From Rhizodiscina lignyota (taxonomy: Eukaryota; Ascomycota; Dothideomycetes; Aulographales; Rhizodiscinaceae), in NCBI GenBank assembly GCA_010015805.1, contig ML978129.1, forward strand, positions 310,001 through 374,000: a stretch of 64,000 nucleotides of DNA, written 5' to 3'. This document shows, in pieces, positions 10,253 to 20,340 of the stretch. The position numbers and the translations under genes were made by a program. Below the pieces are notes generated by a model. The model made no database searches and was not told where the DNA came from. It was given only the letters and a program-made list of their open reading frames with translations. How positions within the stretch are numbered: position 1 is the first letter of the stretch; the number at the start of each line of letters is the position of its first letter.

Positions 10253-13200
10253 ATGACAGGATGGCGAGACAGAGGCTTCGTCCAGGATTCAGACGATGAG
10301 GATGGCACCCAAGATTCGCTCGAGACGCTCAGTTCATCACCACCACTTCATGACAACGAGAAATCTCAACCTCGGCCAAATGCTGCCAACGTGTTCGTCG
10401 AAGTCCCTGTGCGAAGCGTGGTTCCCGAAAATATTGACGGAAGCGAACCGTCTGACTCCGAACTGAGCGAGCCTCCAATATCTCCAGAGCCCCAAAGCCC
10501 TCCAATCGAACCACAAAGGCCTGCAACAGAGCCGAAAAGAAGGTTTTTCTTTGGCCCAAGAGCGAGGATAAATGTTGGACAACCATCGAGCGAGCTTGGA
10601 AACGATGCTGGATTGCCAAGCGACCCCGACCTTGGGCAATCTTCACTGTCTAGTGTGCGCAGTAGTAGACGTCTGATTCTTGAATCTTCCACGGTCAATT
10701 CAAGCCCAGTCAGAGAGCATCATGACCCCCGCACAGTAATAGCGGATACAATAACTCCTACGCATTCTCACAACAACGAGGTATACGTTGCTCGGCGTCA
10801 GAGAAATCTACGCAAAAGGAATGAGATCCAGCTTCATCCTTACCTTCTCGAGCAAATCAGGTTTGAGAGAGACTTCCGTGCAAGAGGCTTGAGGCCGTTT
10901 CGGGCCCAGACAGGGCTTCCAGAGCACGGAGAAGTCACGAAAGTTCCTGAGGCGGCTCAAGAACGGGAAAGTCACGTTGAGAGCTCACAGTCATCCGAAA
11001 ATTCTGGGACATTATCAAGCAACGAGCACAGCTCCCAAACTCACGCTCGTAACAGCCTAACTCCATCTTCGCCACCAGATTTGGGACTTGCGTTGGACAA
11101 TGAGGAAGATGCGGACCTTCCTGCTGTTGAGTCATTGCTTCAAGGTGCTCCCACTGACAAGGTCAGTGTCGGCGTCAAGCGCCGAAAGCTTACCCATACG
11201 TACAAAGCTCGAGCCAAAACCAGGCTTGCTGTACTGGGCGACACAGTTAATGATCGAATTGGCTTGGAAAGTACCCGTGCGGGCGTATATGACTTTCCAA
11301 ATTCTCCTCCAGAATCTTTGGAAATAGGTGGATCGGCAGCGCATCCGCATCAGGAGACAGCCTTTAGATTCTCTCCGAGTCTTAACGCTGTTCTACCCAC
11401 TCCGGTACACTCTTCACAGGCAAAGAGCCGCCCAACTGTTGCTCCAGAAAACTCAGATTCTGACGAGGGACCCATGAGTGCGATGCGATCGGCTGAACAA
11501 CGATCAGCAAGAAGAATTGTCACGATATCTTCGTCAGAATCTTCATCTTCAGAATCAGGCACTGGATCAAGCTCAGAGACAGACAACAGTGGTTCCAGCC
11601 AAATTCGACACATCCAGCGCAGAATAAAAGGCGTCCTCCCTGCATCTTGGCTACGTCTCGACCTCCAGGCACAAGCGAAGAGAGAGGCACAAGAAGCTCA
11701 AAAGTCACGAGAGTTGTATACAACACAGCTAGACGCGAGCAAAGGAGTTGCAAAGAAGGTGGTCAGACCCACAGATGCACAGTCACCTTCAACTTCGAAT
11801 CCTATTCCGATCTTCTCGAGTGATTCTGAAGACGAAGTCGCCAAAAACGATGCACATCGTTCAGTCAGCCCCCTCAATATCCGCGGTGCCGACGTGCAAA
11901 TGCCGCCAAAGCAGCCTGTCGAACCCCAGCTGCTTGATGATATTGAAGAAGACGACTGGATTGACCCGATGCTTCCTGCAAAATCACGAATGTCCACCCA
12001 CAGGAGAACTCGCAAGCGGCAGATGAAAATGACAGATGCTTTTGACATATTGAAGAGACAATCCGACCCAGTTCAAAGCGTTTTACCGTCTAGAAAACAC
12101 AGCAATAGAAAGCGATCCTCTGTGCGGCTCCCAAAGACAAGTCGACAACGCAGGACAGAAGCGCCTCGTCTCAGCATCCTTGATGTAGACACTGCTGCTC
12201 ATGATGAGGAGGAGCCTCATTTTTTGCGCATAGCAAAGAGAATGGCCAGAAAGCAGGAAGACAAAGGTCGTGCCAGCCCTACCCAAAAATTCATCAGGCT
12301 TCAAAATCGAGCAGACACTGAAGAGGCAAACGAACCCCTACGTCGATGGAGAGAAGGGACTTTGAAACCTCGCGACGACATCCGTGAACGAACCTCTTCC
12401 AGGTCGACGCGTCAGCCTCTTGCACCTTTATCGAGCAATCGCCAACAGCGTCTGCCCTCACCAGAAAAGGGCCCGCAACACAAGGACGAGACCGAAGTGA
12501 CCCAACACAGCCCAGGACGCCCAGCCTCAAGAACAGTGGCCTCTGGAGTCCAGCCCCGACAAACAACACTTCTTTCTGTAGTCTCGAGACAGGATGGAGA
12601 ACATGCTTCTCTGGCAGGGCCTAATGAAGCACCAGAACAACAACCTGCACTTCCAAAGCCTGTGAGACGGAAACTGTTAACCAGAGGAAGCCATTTCAGG
12701 GATGCTCAACTTGAAGCCTTAGAGACTGATTTCAACAAAAGTCATCAGGGCATTGCATTTAAAAGATATCTTCGAGACTTAGAAGCGAGATCGGCAGAGT
12801 CATTATCCACTGATCAACTTGACGCAGTCCTCCAGAGACCACCGTCTACGATCATACCTGAATTCGGAAGAACATCGAGTACGACGAAGAGGTCGCAAGA
12901 GGTGACTGCGAAAGAGGTGGCGGCGAAAGGCGGACACCATCAAGCAGCTACTCACAAACCACTTGTCCGAAGACCTCGGAAGCTGCCACCTAGACGGCTT
13001 GACATAGAGGTCAGAGAATTCCGTCAACCATCTGAGCCATCTCCAGTATCCCACGCTTTGGTCATGGACCTTACCGCAAATGAACATGATGAAGAAAATG
13101 ATAAAGCTTCCTTATTGGGCCTGGGCCATTATGGGACGCGATATTCCGTTGACTTTGACATCCATCGACTGGAACAGGGAACGTTCTTTCATGAAGGTTC

Positions 13201-16200
13201 TTTTATCGGAAGCGGCGATTTGCGAAAATGTCTCCAGTCTAATGGAAGAGACATGGACACGGCGAGCATGCCTTTCCATACGAGGATTGGGAACAAAGAA
13301 GTTTGCTGGCAACTCTGGAACGAGGATGTCGCAACTGATGTCTCAATGATATTCGACTTATTGAAAAAGAGCGGCAGCAACCTTGATTCTCAGACGACTC
13401 CAGATCCTACTGCAAGTCAAGTGATGGTGAAGAAATTGCTCGTCTTCATCGCCACCTCTCTTGGATTCTCGGATCCTATTGATCGTCGTCCTTTCGTGGA
13501 ACACGTTACAAAGCAAGTCGAGGACATCCTGGATGATCTCTCCTCTTTTAGGACCACGGTCGCCCAAGAGTTTCTGCCGCTGTCTTCGTATTTGTTGGTC
13601 TTATGCCTCGAGCTCAAGCATGTAGCTGGGCAGATTTCCGAAAGAGGTTTATTCAGCGGCCGTCTCCGACATATAACGACATTGCTTGCTGAACATACCA
13701 TGAAATCGATTCTTTCATCCACTCCGTATGAGCTGAATCAATTCTATGAGTCCAACAGACGGCATAGGGAGCGCGAAGCGGGGATCGGGAGCAACCCAAT
13801 TGTGGAGGCCATTCTCATCTTGAGAGTTGTCCTCCAGGAAACGCAGATTCCAAAGTGTTTATTTTGGGATTGCTTTAACCAAGAGATGTCGTCTCGAATC
13901 GCTCGTGCTGTTCATGTGCAGACCTTCGATGGCATTTGGGAAAATCTATTCGTAATCCTCCCGTTGTTCGAGCTGGACATGTCAGGCCTCCTGGATGCTA
14001 GCAACTTCCTTGATGTCTCGTCGGAGAACTGGTCCTTAGTAAAGAAGCTTCTCGAACGACTCTTCCTCCTGTCTAGTAACACTCCTGATCGCGGGATCTC
14101 CACTCTTAATGCATATTTGAGAGCAAATCTCAGCCGCTGCCATCATCTCCTAACTGAATGGAGATGGGCCAGAAGCGAGATTGTGCTGAGCACTATCTTT
14201 GATTTCTTTGCTCAGAGCGGCCTCGCTGGTCTGAAACTCGAGGAAGCAGGTCCCTCCCCACGATTCCTGGAGAACCTACATCACAATCCGGACCTTTGGA
14301 TTCAGCCATCAGACAAAGCCTTCCACATCTTCCTGAAAATGCTGGCCAAAAGCCTCATTTCAATGCGCGAGACTTACACCGACAAGAAGATTCAAGGCAT
14401 CGCATGGCGTTTCGTTCCAAACCACGGACGAACGTACCCCAAAGACCAAGCAATTCGCGAGGAAGATTTGATAGCTCTGAGGAACCACCACGATTTGCTC
14501 TGTACACTATATTGGGCATCTCCGCCTGGTTTCCGACCAAGACTTGACCTGGTGCGGAACCTTGTCGACCATTCAAGCTCTCACCGAGAAGCATGCCGAC
14601 TAAACGTTCGTGCCTGGTCAAATCTTGTTCGATTTCAAGTGTCAACAGCAGAACCTGTCGCCACTCTGGAGCCTTTTGCAGCTTGGTTTCGGGAAATAGT
14701 TGAGCAGACAATCTCACAATTTCGACTAGCTCGAAGCGAGGCAGAGACACAACTTGAGAACTCGAAAGTCCGGGGCGACCGAAGCCTCACCGCTAATTTT
14801 GTTCACTCCATCGTGGATCGTAATCAGCGGCAGGTTCTTGCGACTCTGAGCGATGTCATAATTGGCCTCCGATCAGCGATTAAATCTGCAAGCTCAGTCT
14901 CCACGGCCACTCTGCTCCTGCAAGAGTCAAACTTTTCTCTTGTCTTCTCACTCCTGGATGAAGGGAACACACGCGTAAACGAGGTCATCATCGAAGTACT
15001 TGCCGTCGTCAGAGAGTACGTGCAGAGGTGTCGCGATCAAGAAGCTAGTTCGACGGAAAGCAACGAGGAGAGCCAAGACTATGGTGACTGGCCTGACTCT
15101 GAAGAGTTCGGTATGGTACCACCCGCTAAGCCTGAGCTGCCTTCCATGGATTTTGTCTTTGCACCACTTGACCAGCTTTTGTCCAACTGCTTTGGGGCAG
15201 AGAAAGCGCCGGATGACAAGATGCTTTGGCCGCTTGTAGAAACGTGGACTAAGACTGCGGGTGCTTTGGTCGGATGCGGACAGAGAGACTGGAATTCCTA
15301 TTTAGACTCCCATGGGGCTCATTCTTGGTCTCGATTACGGGACACGGAGCAGATGCGAAAATACCTGCCGTTCTACCACACTACGATCTTAGAGCTTGAC
15401 CCGCTCGTTCTCCAGGACCATCAACAGACCTTCATCTCGACCTGGTTGCTGTCGCTGGCTGAGCGCGAGTCGATGCTAAAGTTCCAGCATAATATGACAG
15501 CGGCTCTCCTCAACACCGGTGTCCCATATCTCCTTCAAAATCTGCCATTCTCAATCAACCAGTCAGGAAAATATGATATCTCACTATCCGACTTACGAGA
15601 GCGCCGCTTGAGCCTGATCAGTTGTATCTTATCCAACATGCGAGATGCACACGAGTTGACCATTTCTCTGCGCGAGAAGAACGAGCTTCGAGCTCTGTTC
15701 ACTAGATTGTTGAAGCAATTCATGGCTGCCATGAAGAATAACTATCTCGAGCTGAAACATGGTGATACGATACGAGGGTCGTACGTAACATTTGTCCAGC
15801 GAGTCGTCGAGTTCTTGCAACAGTATACGGCCGAAATATGCAGTATCGACAAGTTCTTCACGGATTCCACTGCTTTCCCACTTCCCGCCACAGATCCAAC
15901 CTATGTCGTGGGTAAGCTAAAGGGTTATGCACTGAAACTCAAGGATATCAAGACGCAGAAAAGCCTCGCGATGTTCATCCAGAATGTCTCGGAGCGCGCA
16001 GCTATGGATAACCAGCACCCGTATCTTGTCGGCCAGCTCTGTACTGCTATGGTTGCGTTCCGACAGTACGGAGACGACGAAAGGCCCACGTTGGTGTCCG
16101 TCCTTATGAGAGGTATTTTCCCAGCATACCTGCAATATTGTATGAGTACGACGTGTGGCTGGATTCCTGCTGTTCCGATTCTACAGGCCTCGGCCACCAT

Positions 16201-16825
16201 GTTCCAGGACCTTTTGTATCAATTCGACTTGAACGACCAAAGGGCGATCTCTTCTGCGGCGGTAACGATTTCAGACTTTCTTGCCACGGCTCGGCAAGCA
16301 ACAGAACTTTTGGTCAATCATTCCGGTTTGCTTGAGCAGCCACATATCCTGTACGTGCTCGCATTCATCATCCAGGCTGCAACGGCTACTCTCCCCGCGG
16401 TCGACTATATCCAACGTGCAATTGGGCTAGCACATGATGCTCTACACACGATTCAATTCCTGAAACAATTCTGCGAGTTCGTGGGCACAATTCTCTCGGG
16501 AAATCCCGATATTGTTGCTCCCAACTTGTTCGGCGTTGATACTGTAGCACTTGACCCGCGCTTCGAAGACGTCCGGGAGTTCTCTCGACGGCAGCTCCAT
16601 GAGGCTTTGAATAGTTCTTGGAAACAGGAGGGAGAAAGATTCTTTGTCGGGAGGAACAGCACAAGAAGGGAGGTGCATATTGATGTCAGGACCGCCGATG
16701 GAGAGCGCGATAGAGTTGTTCATGCGATCAACGAGTTCAATCGTCTGCTGGAAGTGTTGCCCGCTCTGCGAAAGCAGGACTCGAGGAGGAGGAAGCACTG
16801 CGGTTTTGGAAAACTTGTTGTTTGA
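10253..16825 (+). CDS. MMS22: MMS22/Mus7-family replication-fork repair protein
   Basis: One uninterrupted exon encodes 2190 residues, which is full length for the fungal family. Residues 1 to about 780 are disordered, acidic and rich in Ser-Pro and Ser clusters, with several basic patches. From about residue 800 (KLLTRGSHFRDAQLEALE, FKRYLRDLEA) to the end the protein is alpha-helical and matches the Mus7/MMS22 region. Mms22 is the substrate adaptor of the Rtt101/Cul8-Mms1 ubiquitin ligase that lets forks pass DNA damage; fission-yeast Mus7 has the same role. The gene lacks introns although its neighbours have several, which is common for this long family. Its stop lies 131 bases from the convergent regulator gene. 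Confidence 0.88.
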   Translation: MTGWRDRGFVQDSDDEDGTQDSLETLSSSPPLHDNEKSQPRPNAANVFVEVPVRSVVPENIDGSEPSDSELSEPPISPEPQSPPIEPQRPATEPKRRFFFGPRARINVGQPSSELGNDAGLPSDPDLGQSSLSSVRSSRRLILESSTVNSSPVREHHDPRTVIADTITPTHSHNNEVYVARRQRNLRKRNEIQLHPYLLEQIRFERDFRARGLRPFRAQTGLPEHGEVTKVPEAAQERESHVESSQSSENSGTLSSNEHSSQTHARNSLTPSSPPDLGLALDNEEDADLPAVESLLQGAPTDKVSVGVKRRKLTHTYKARAKTRLAVLGDTVNDRIGLESTRAGVYDFPNSPPESLEIGGSAAHPHQETAFRFSPSLNAVLPTPVHSSQAKSRPTVAPENSDSDEGPMSAMRSAEQRSARRIVTISSSESSSSESGTGSSSETDNSGSSQIRHIQRRIKGVLPASWLRLDLQAQAKREAQEAQKSRELYTTQLDASKGVAKKVVRPTDAQSPSTSNPIPIFSSDSEDEVAKNDAHRSVSPLNIRGADVQMPPKQPVEPQLLDDIEEDDWIDPMLPAKSRMSTHRRTRKRQMKMTDAFDILKRQSDPVQSVLPSRKHSNRKRSSVRLPKTSRQRRTEAPRLSILDVDTAAHDEEEPHFLRIAKRMARKQEDKGRASPTQKFIRLQNRADTEEANEPLRRWREGTLKPRDDIRERTSSRSTRQPLAPLSSNRQQRLPSPEKGPQHKDETEVTQHSPGRPASRTVASGVQPRQTTLLSVVSRQDGEHASLAGPNEAPEQQPALPKPVRRKLLTRGSHFRDAQLEALETDFNKSHQGIAFKRYLRDLEARSAESLSTDQLDAVLQRPPSTIIPEFGRTSSTTKRSQEVTAKEVAAKGGHHQAATHKPLVRRPRKLPPRRLDIEVREFRQPSEPSPVSHALVMDLTANEHDEENDKASLLGLGHYGTRYSVDFDIHRLEQGTFFHEGSFIGSGDLRKCLQSNGRDMDTASMPFHTRIGNKEVCWQLWNEDVATDVSMIFDLLKKSGSNLDSQTTPDPTASQVMVKKLLVFIATSLGFSDPIDRRPFVEHVTKQVEDILDDLSSFRTTVAQEFLPLSSYLLVLCLELKHVAGQISERGLFSGRLRHITTLLAEHTMKSILSSTPYELNQFYESNRRHREREAGIGSNPIVEAILILRVVLQETQIPKCLFWDCFNQEMSSRIARAVHVQTFDGIWENLFVILPLFELDMSGLLDASNFLDVSSENWSLVKKLLERLFLLSSNTPDRGISTLNAYLRANLSRCHHLLTEWRWARSEIVLSTIFDFFAQSGLAGLKLEEAGPSPRFLENLHHNPDLWIQPSDKAFHIFLKMLAKSLISMRETYTDKKIQGIAWRFVPNHGRTYPKDQAIREEDLIALRNHHDLLCTLYWASPPGFRPRLDLVRNLVDHSSSHREACRLNVRAWSNLVRFQVSTAEPVATLEPFAAWFREIVEQTISQFRLARSEAETQLENSKVRGDRSLTANFVHSIVDRNQRQVLATLSDVIIGLRSAIKSASSVSTATLLLQESNFSLVFSLLDEGNTRVNEVIIEVLAVVREYVQRCRDQEASSTESNEESQDYGDWPDSEEFGMVPPAKPELPSMDFVFAPLDQLLSNCFGAEKAPDDKMLWPLVETWTKTAGALVGCGQRDWNSYLDSHGAHSWSRLRDTEQMRKYLPFYHTTILELDPLVLQDHQQTFISTWLLSLAERESMLKFQHNMTAALLNTGVPYLLQNLPFSINQSGKYDISLSDLRERRLSLISCILSNMRDAHELTISLREKNELRALFTRLLKQFMAAMKNNYLELKHGDTIRGSYVTFVQRVVEFLQQYTAEICSIDKFFTDSTAFPLPATDPTYVVGKLKGYALKLKDIKTQKSLAMFIQNVSERAAMDNQHPYLVGQLCTAMVAFRQYGDDERPTLVSVLMRGIFPAYLQYCMSTTCGWIPAVPILQASATMFQDLLYQFDLNDQRAISSAAVTISDFLATARQATELLVNHSGLLEQPHILYVLAFIIQAATATLPAVDYIQRAIGLAHDALHTIQFLKQFCEFVGTILSGNPDIVAPNLFGVDTVALDPRFEDVREFSRRQLHEALNSSWKQEGERFFVGRNSTRREVHIDVRTADGERDRVVHAINEFNRLLEVLPALRKQDSRRRKHCGFGKLVV

Positions 16826-16956
16826 TAGTTTTGTTCTCCTTTTTGCTACAAGCGGCATTGCCAGGTGTTTTAAAGTCATAAATCACATCAATATATCGTA
16901 GAGATCCTTAAACAATACTGAATCCTCGCTGCTGTTCGTCCCCATCGGCCACATAT

Positions 16957-18483
16957 TCACCGCTGAGATACTGGCAGCGCGGCTTCCACTATCTGCTTCG
17001 CTGGAGCATCGTGTAGCGCGCTCACCCAAAGTATGGATTTAAGCGAAGACCTCACCTCATCCCAATGCTTCAATCTCATAGCTCGAAGCACTTCGGTCAG
17101 ATCAGGCTGAAACCAAGCTTGCTCATCCTCGTTGAAGACAGAAACAGCGCCAATGGTATATAACCAGAGGGAAAAGTGGATCGGTATAGCCCAAGTTGTA
17201 TGCCTAAGCAGAGACAAAGCGCTTTTAAGAGATTGAGCCAAATGCTCATAACGGGTCTTAATACCCCGCCACTGGAGAAAAAGGGTGCTAGAAAACGCCA
17301 ACAGCGCAAGCCGAATAGTCTCGTTCACATTGCACGAATCGAAGTGGAGATCGATAAGGCGGTAATGGATCGAGAGCATGACTTCCTGGTACAGTTCACC
17401 GTCGATAGTGAAGTTACACTGCGTTGCAATGTTGGCGGCACGTACAAATTCGGACAGTCCCTCCCAGACAAGGCAGAGCCGCGTGTCTAGGCTCTCAAGA
17501 AAATGTCCGAGGGCTGAATCGCATATTAGATGATCTGGATCGAGAGCGTTGAGCCTCGAGATACTTGTGTTTCCCTGCGAGGCAACACAAGAGTTCCATA
17601 AGAAGCCGTCGGAGGAGAAAAGCGGCTTGCAACCGACCCCGAGGGCCACCCCCAGATCGGCACTATTTGATATCAGTAATAGTGCACGTACGAGGAAGGC
17701 AAAGATGCAACCTGCCGGCAAATCTTGGCTTGTAACTGTCGTTTCCCCGCAAACGCCGACAAGCCTCCTCTTAAAGTAATCATTGTATGCAATCCCTTGA
17801 GATGCTGTAAGCTTATCCCGAATTCGCCAAGGGCATTTGCTGCCATAGTCAGGCCAAAAACTACCAAGATGATTGAGTCGGATGTTGCCGGGTCGTTGTC
17901 GCTAGCCAAGCGCTGCTGAAGGATAGAAAGTGTCTTCCCAAAATGAGCCAGAGCTGCCTTACTGTCTTCCTTCTTCCCACGGACAAAGTCAAGATATCTT
18001 TTGGCAATAGAGAGAGTGAAGTGGAGACAGGCGGAGTCGTTCCATATAGGCTCGAACCACGATAACTCGGATTGCTTAGAAGCAACTCTAAACTCAAGGG
18101 GGTACATCGTATGCTTGACTTCCAGGTAGTTAGCTAGAGAAATATACTGTTACCAAAATTGTACAACAGCGGAGTATTCGCTTACGGTTCCAGATGGCTT
18201 CGAGAACGTCTAACCCCATCTCAGAAGAGAAAGGCGCAAAAGAAAACTCGCCACCGACTTTGGCCGGGATTGAAAGAGCATCCTCCCTCTTTAAGTTAAT
18301 TATTTTGTTTTCTTTACCGCTATCAAGCCACGAAGGTGGTCTCAACGGCAGCTTCTTGCGGTTCTTGCCACGCATGACATGACGGCGAATAAGCTTGCGC
18401 TTCTCTTCGACAGACTGGCTTGCCGGAGTAGTAACGATAAATGGTGTCGCATCATTCGATTGTATCAATCCCAGTTCTGTCAT
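16957..18483 (-). CDS. Fungal-specific transcription-factor-domain protein lacking a zinc cluster
   Basis: Three exons are predicted on the minus strand: 18483-18186, 18118-17692 and 17662-16957, giving 476 residues in phase. It opens with FIVTTPASQ and KLIRRHVMRGKNRKK, the short N-terminal motif typical of Fungal_trans_2 (PF11951-like) proteins. A helical body follows (KHTMYPLEFRVASKQSELSW, LHFTLSIAKRYLDF, LVVFGLTMAANALGEF) and a helical C-terminus. No CX2CX6C zinc cluster lies in or upstream of exon 1. Members are nuclear regulators or orphan regulatory domains; the target is unknown. The next gene upstream is a divergent dehydrogenase. Confidence 0.75.
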
Positions 18484-19091
18484 GGCTCTGGCAAGAGGAG
18501 CAGATTGAATTTGTGCGGAACACCCACCAAGGCTCACAAAATCCACCAATTACGGGGTCCGAAATGGGCAGACAAAAGCATTGCTTGAAGTGGACGGAGT
18601 CATTATGGCCTCTTCCAAGAACAGATTGATACCTCAAATTGGAAAAGAGCATGGAGAGAGTTGGCAACCATATATTCAAGCTGATGCTTGTTATGCCACC
18701 GCTGGCAAGAAAAGAAAGGAGGCTAAAAAGCCGCTACTAGTTAGAACGCCAAGACTAGATTGTGTCCTAGATGCGGTTTAGTGTAGTGGATACCTGATAC
18801 CTAATTAGTATTCAACCTCAATTGTGTCGTTGATGGAGCGGGCAGGCAAAAGCCTCGTCATTTCTCTTGTCTCATGGGGACTACTGAGATAGGCATAGTA
18901 TATCTAAGGTAAGGGCTAAGTAGCGTGCCGTCCATATATATGGCGAAGATCAAGCCAGCGCAGTTTGTCTCCTTCTGTCCCAATTCTTCGTTCGTCGTAC
19001 ATATCCTTACGTGCCATTTCCTGTGGAAGCAGCTTAGACGATTTCTTCTCTATGCGATTTGAGGAGCTATTTTTGAGCCACCTCAATCGCT
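18484..19091. promoter_or_regulatory. Divergent promoter region, regulator-like gene / dehydrogenase
   Basis: 608 bases without a supported gene. The minus-strand frame of the regulator-like gene runs on to a TTG at 18549 but has no upstream ATG. A TATATATGG stretch at about 18935 lies about 155 bases before the dehydrogenase ATG. I see nothing else. Confidence 0.5.
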
Positions 19092-20196
19092 ATGTCAGCA
19101 TCCTTCAATCTTGGGGCCCCGAAGGAGAGCGCCGGCTCTTTGTTTCTCAGATCGCAGTTCTATGCCTCTGTCCAATGGCCGCCCAGTGACACCAACCTCG
19201 AAGGCAAAGTCGCCATCGTGACAGGTTCCACTGGCGGTCTCGGGCTTGAGGCATCTCGCCAGCTCCTGTCCTTTGGCCTGTCGGGCCTGATCATGGCTGT
19301 GCGGTCAACGACAAAAGGCGAGGAGGCTGCGGCCAAGTTCCGCGCCCAGTATCCCAGGGCCAACATCCAGGTCTGGCCTCTTGAGATGGAATCGTACGAC
19401 TCTATCCAAGCAATTGTTCGTCGTGCCGAAACCGAACTTCCCCGCCTGGACATCGCCATCCTCAACGCGGCCATGCAGACGGCGACCTTCAGCATAGTGC
19501 GCAGTACAGGCCACGAGAAGTATATCCAAGTCAATTACCTCTCCACTATGCTGCTCGCAATCCTGCTCCTGCCGGTGCTCAAGGCCAAGTCGCCCCCAGG
19601 CATGCCTGGTCGGCTGACCATTGTCAGTTCGGGCACAGCACGCGGCGCCACGATCACCGAACTGAAAGACGCGCCGATACTGCCCGCTTTTGACGGCAAA
19701 TCACGGCCCTGGAATCCGTTCAGTCGCTACGCCATCAGCAAGCTGCTGGCTCATCTTTTTGTGATCGACCTGGTACGCTATGTCAGCGCCGATGATGTGA
19801 TCGTCAACCTCGTCGATCCAGGACTGGTTAAAAATACGGACTTGCAGCGTGGTGCGCCACTGCCCTTGGCTGCTTTCTTTTACTGCCTCAAAACGATCTT
19901 CGGGCGAAGACTGCCCGTGGGCGCGTCCACGTATGTCGATGCTGCGGTGGTCAAGGGCAAGGAGACGCATGGTTGCTATGTGGCGGACTGGAAGATCTCA
20001 TCGTAAGCTTTTTCTCCTTCGACGTTAGCCTCCCTCTTGCGTTCTAAAGGACTGACCGATGATCCTTTGACGTAGGTTCGCCGCGTTTGTCTATACGTCT
20101 GACGGAGAAGCGATTCGAGAGCAGCTGTGGAAAGAAACGATGGTCGAGTTTGAGTTTGTGGGAGTTGAAAGTATACTGAGCATGTTGAAAAAATGA
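19092..20196 (+). CDS. Short-chain dehydrogenase/reductase (SDR)
   Basis: Two exons, 19092-20002 and 20076-20196, give 343 residues. The classical SDR features are in order: NAD(P)-binding TGSTGGLG at residues 44-51, NAAMQTATFS, an active-site Ser in LTIVSSGTA, and YAISK as the Tyr-Lys pair. An Arg after the Gly-rich loop (AVRSTTKGEEA) suggests NADP(H) preference. The sequence belongs to the fungal WW-domain-oxidoreductase/retinol-dehydrogenase-like branch; many members sit near secondary-metabolism genes, but none is seen here. The short second exon adds a helical tail (GEAIREQLWKETMVEFE). The substrate is unknown. Confidence 0.88.
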
Positions 20197-20340
20197 CACC
20201 CGACGATGCTTTGTATTGGCACTGGGAGTGCCAATAGCGCTTCAAAAATTAAAATTACTTTCGTCTAAATGCGCTTGGCCAACCGAAAAGCTGTTCATAG
20301 CCCATCGACGCCGAACTCAATGCTGTACACAACGTCCACA

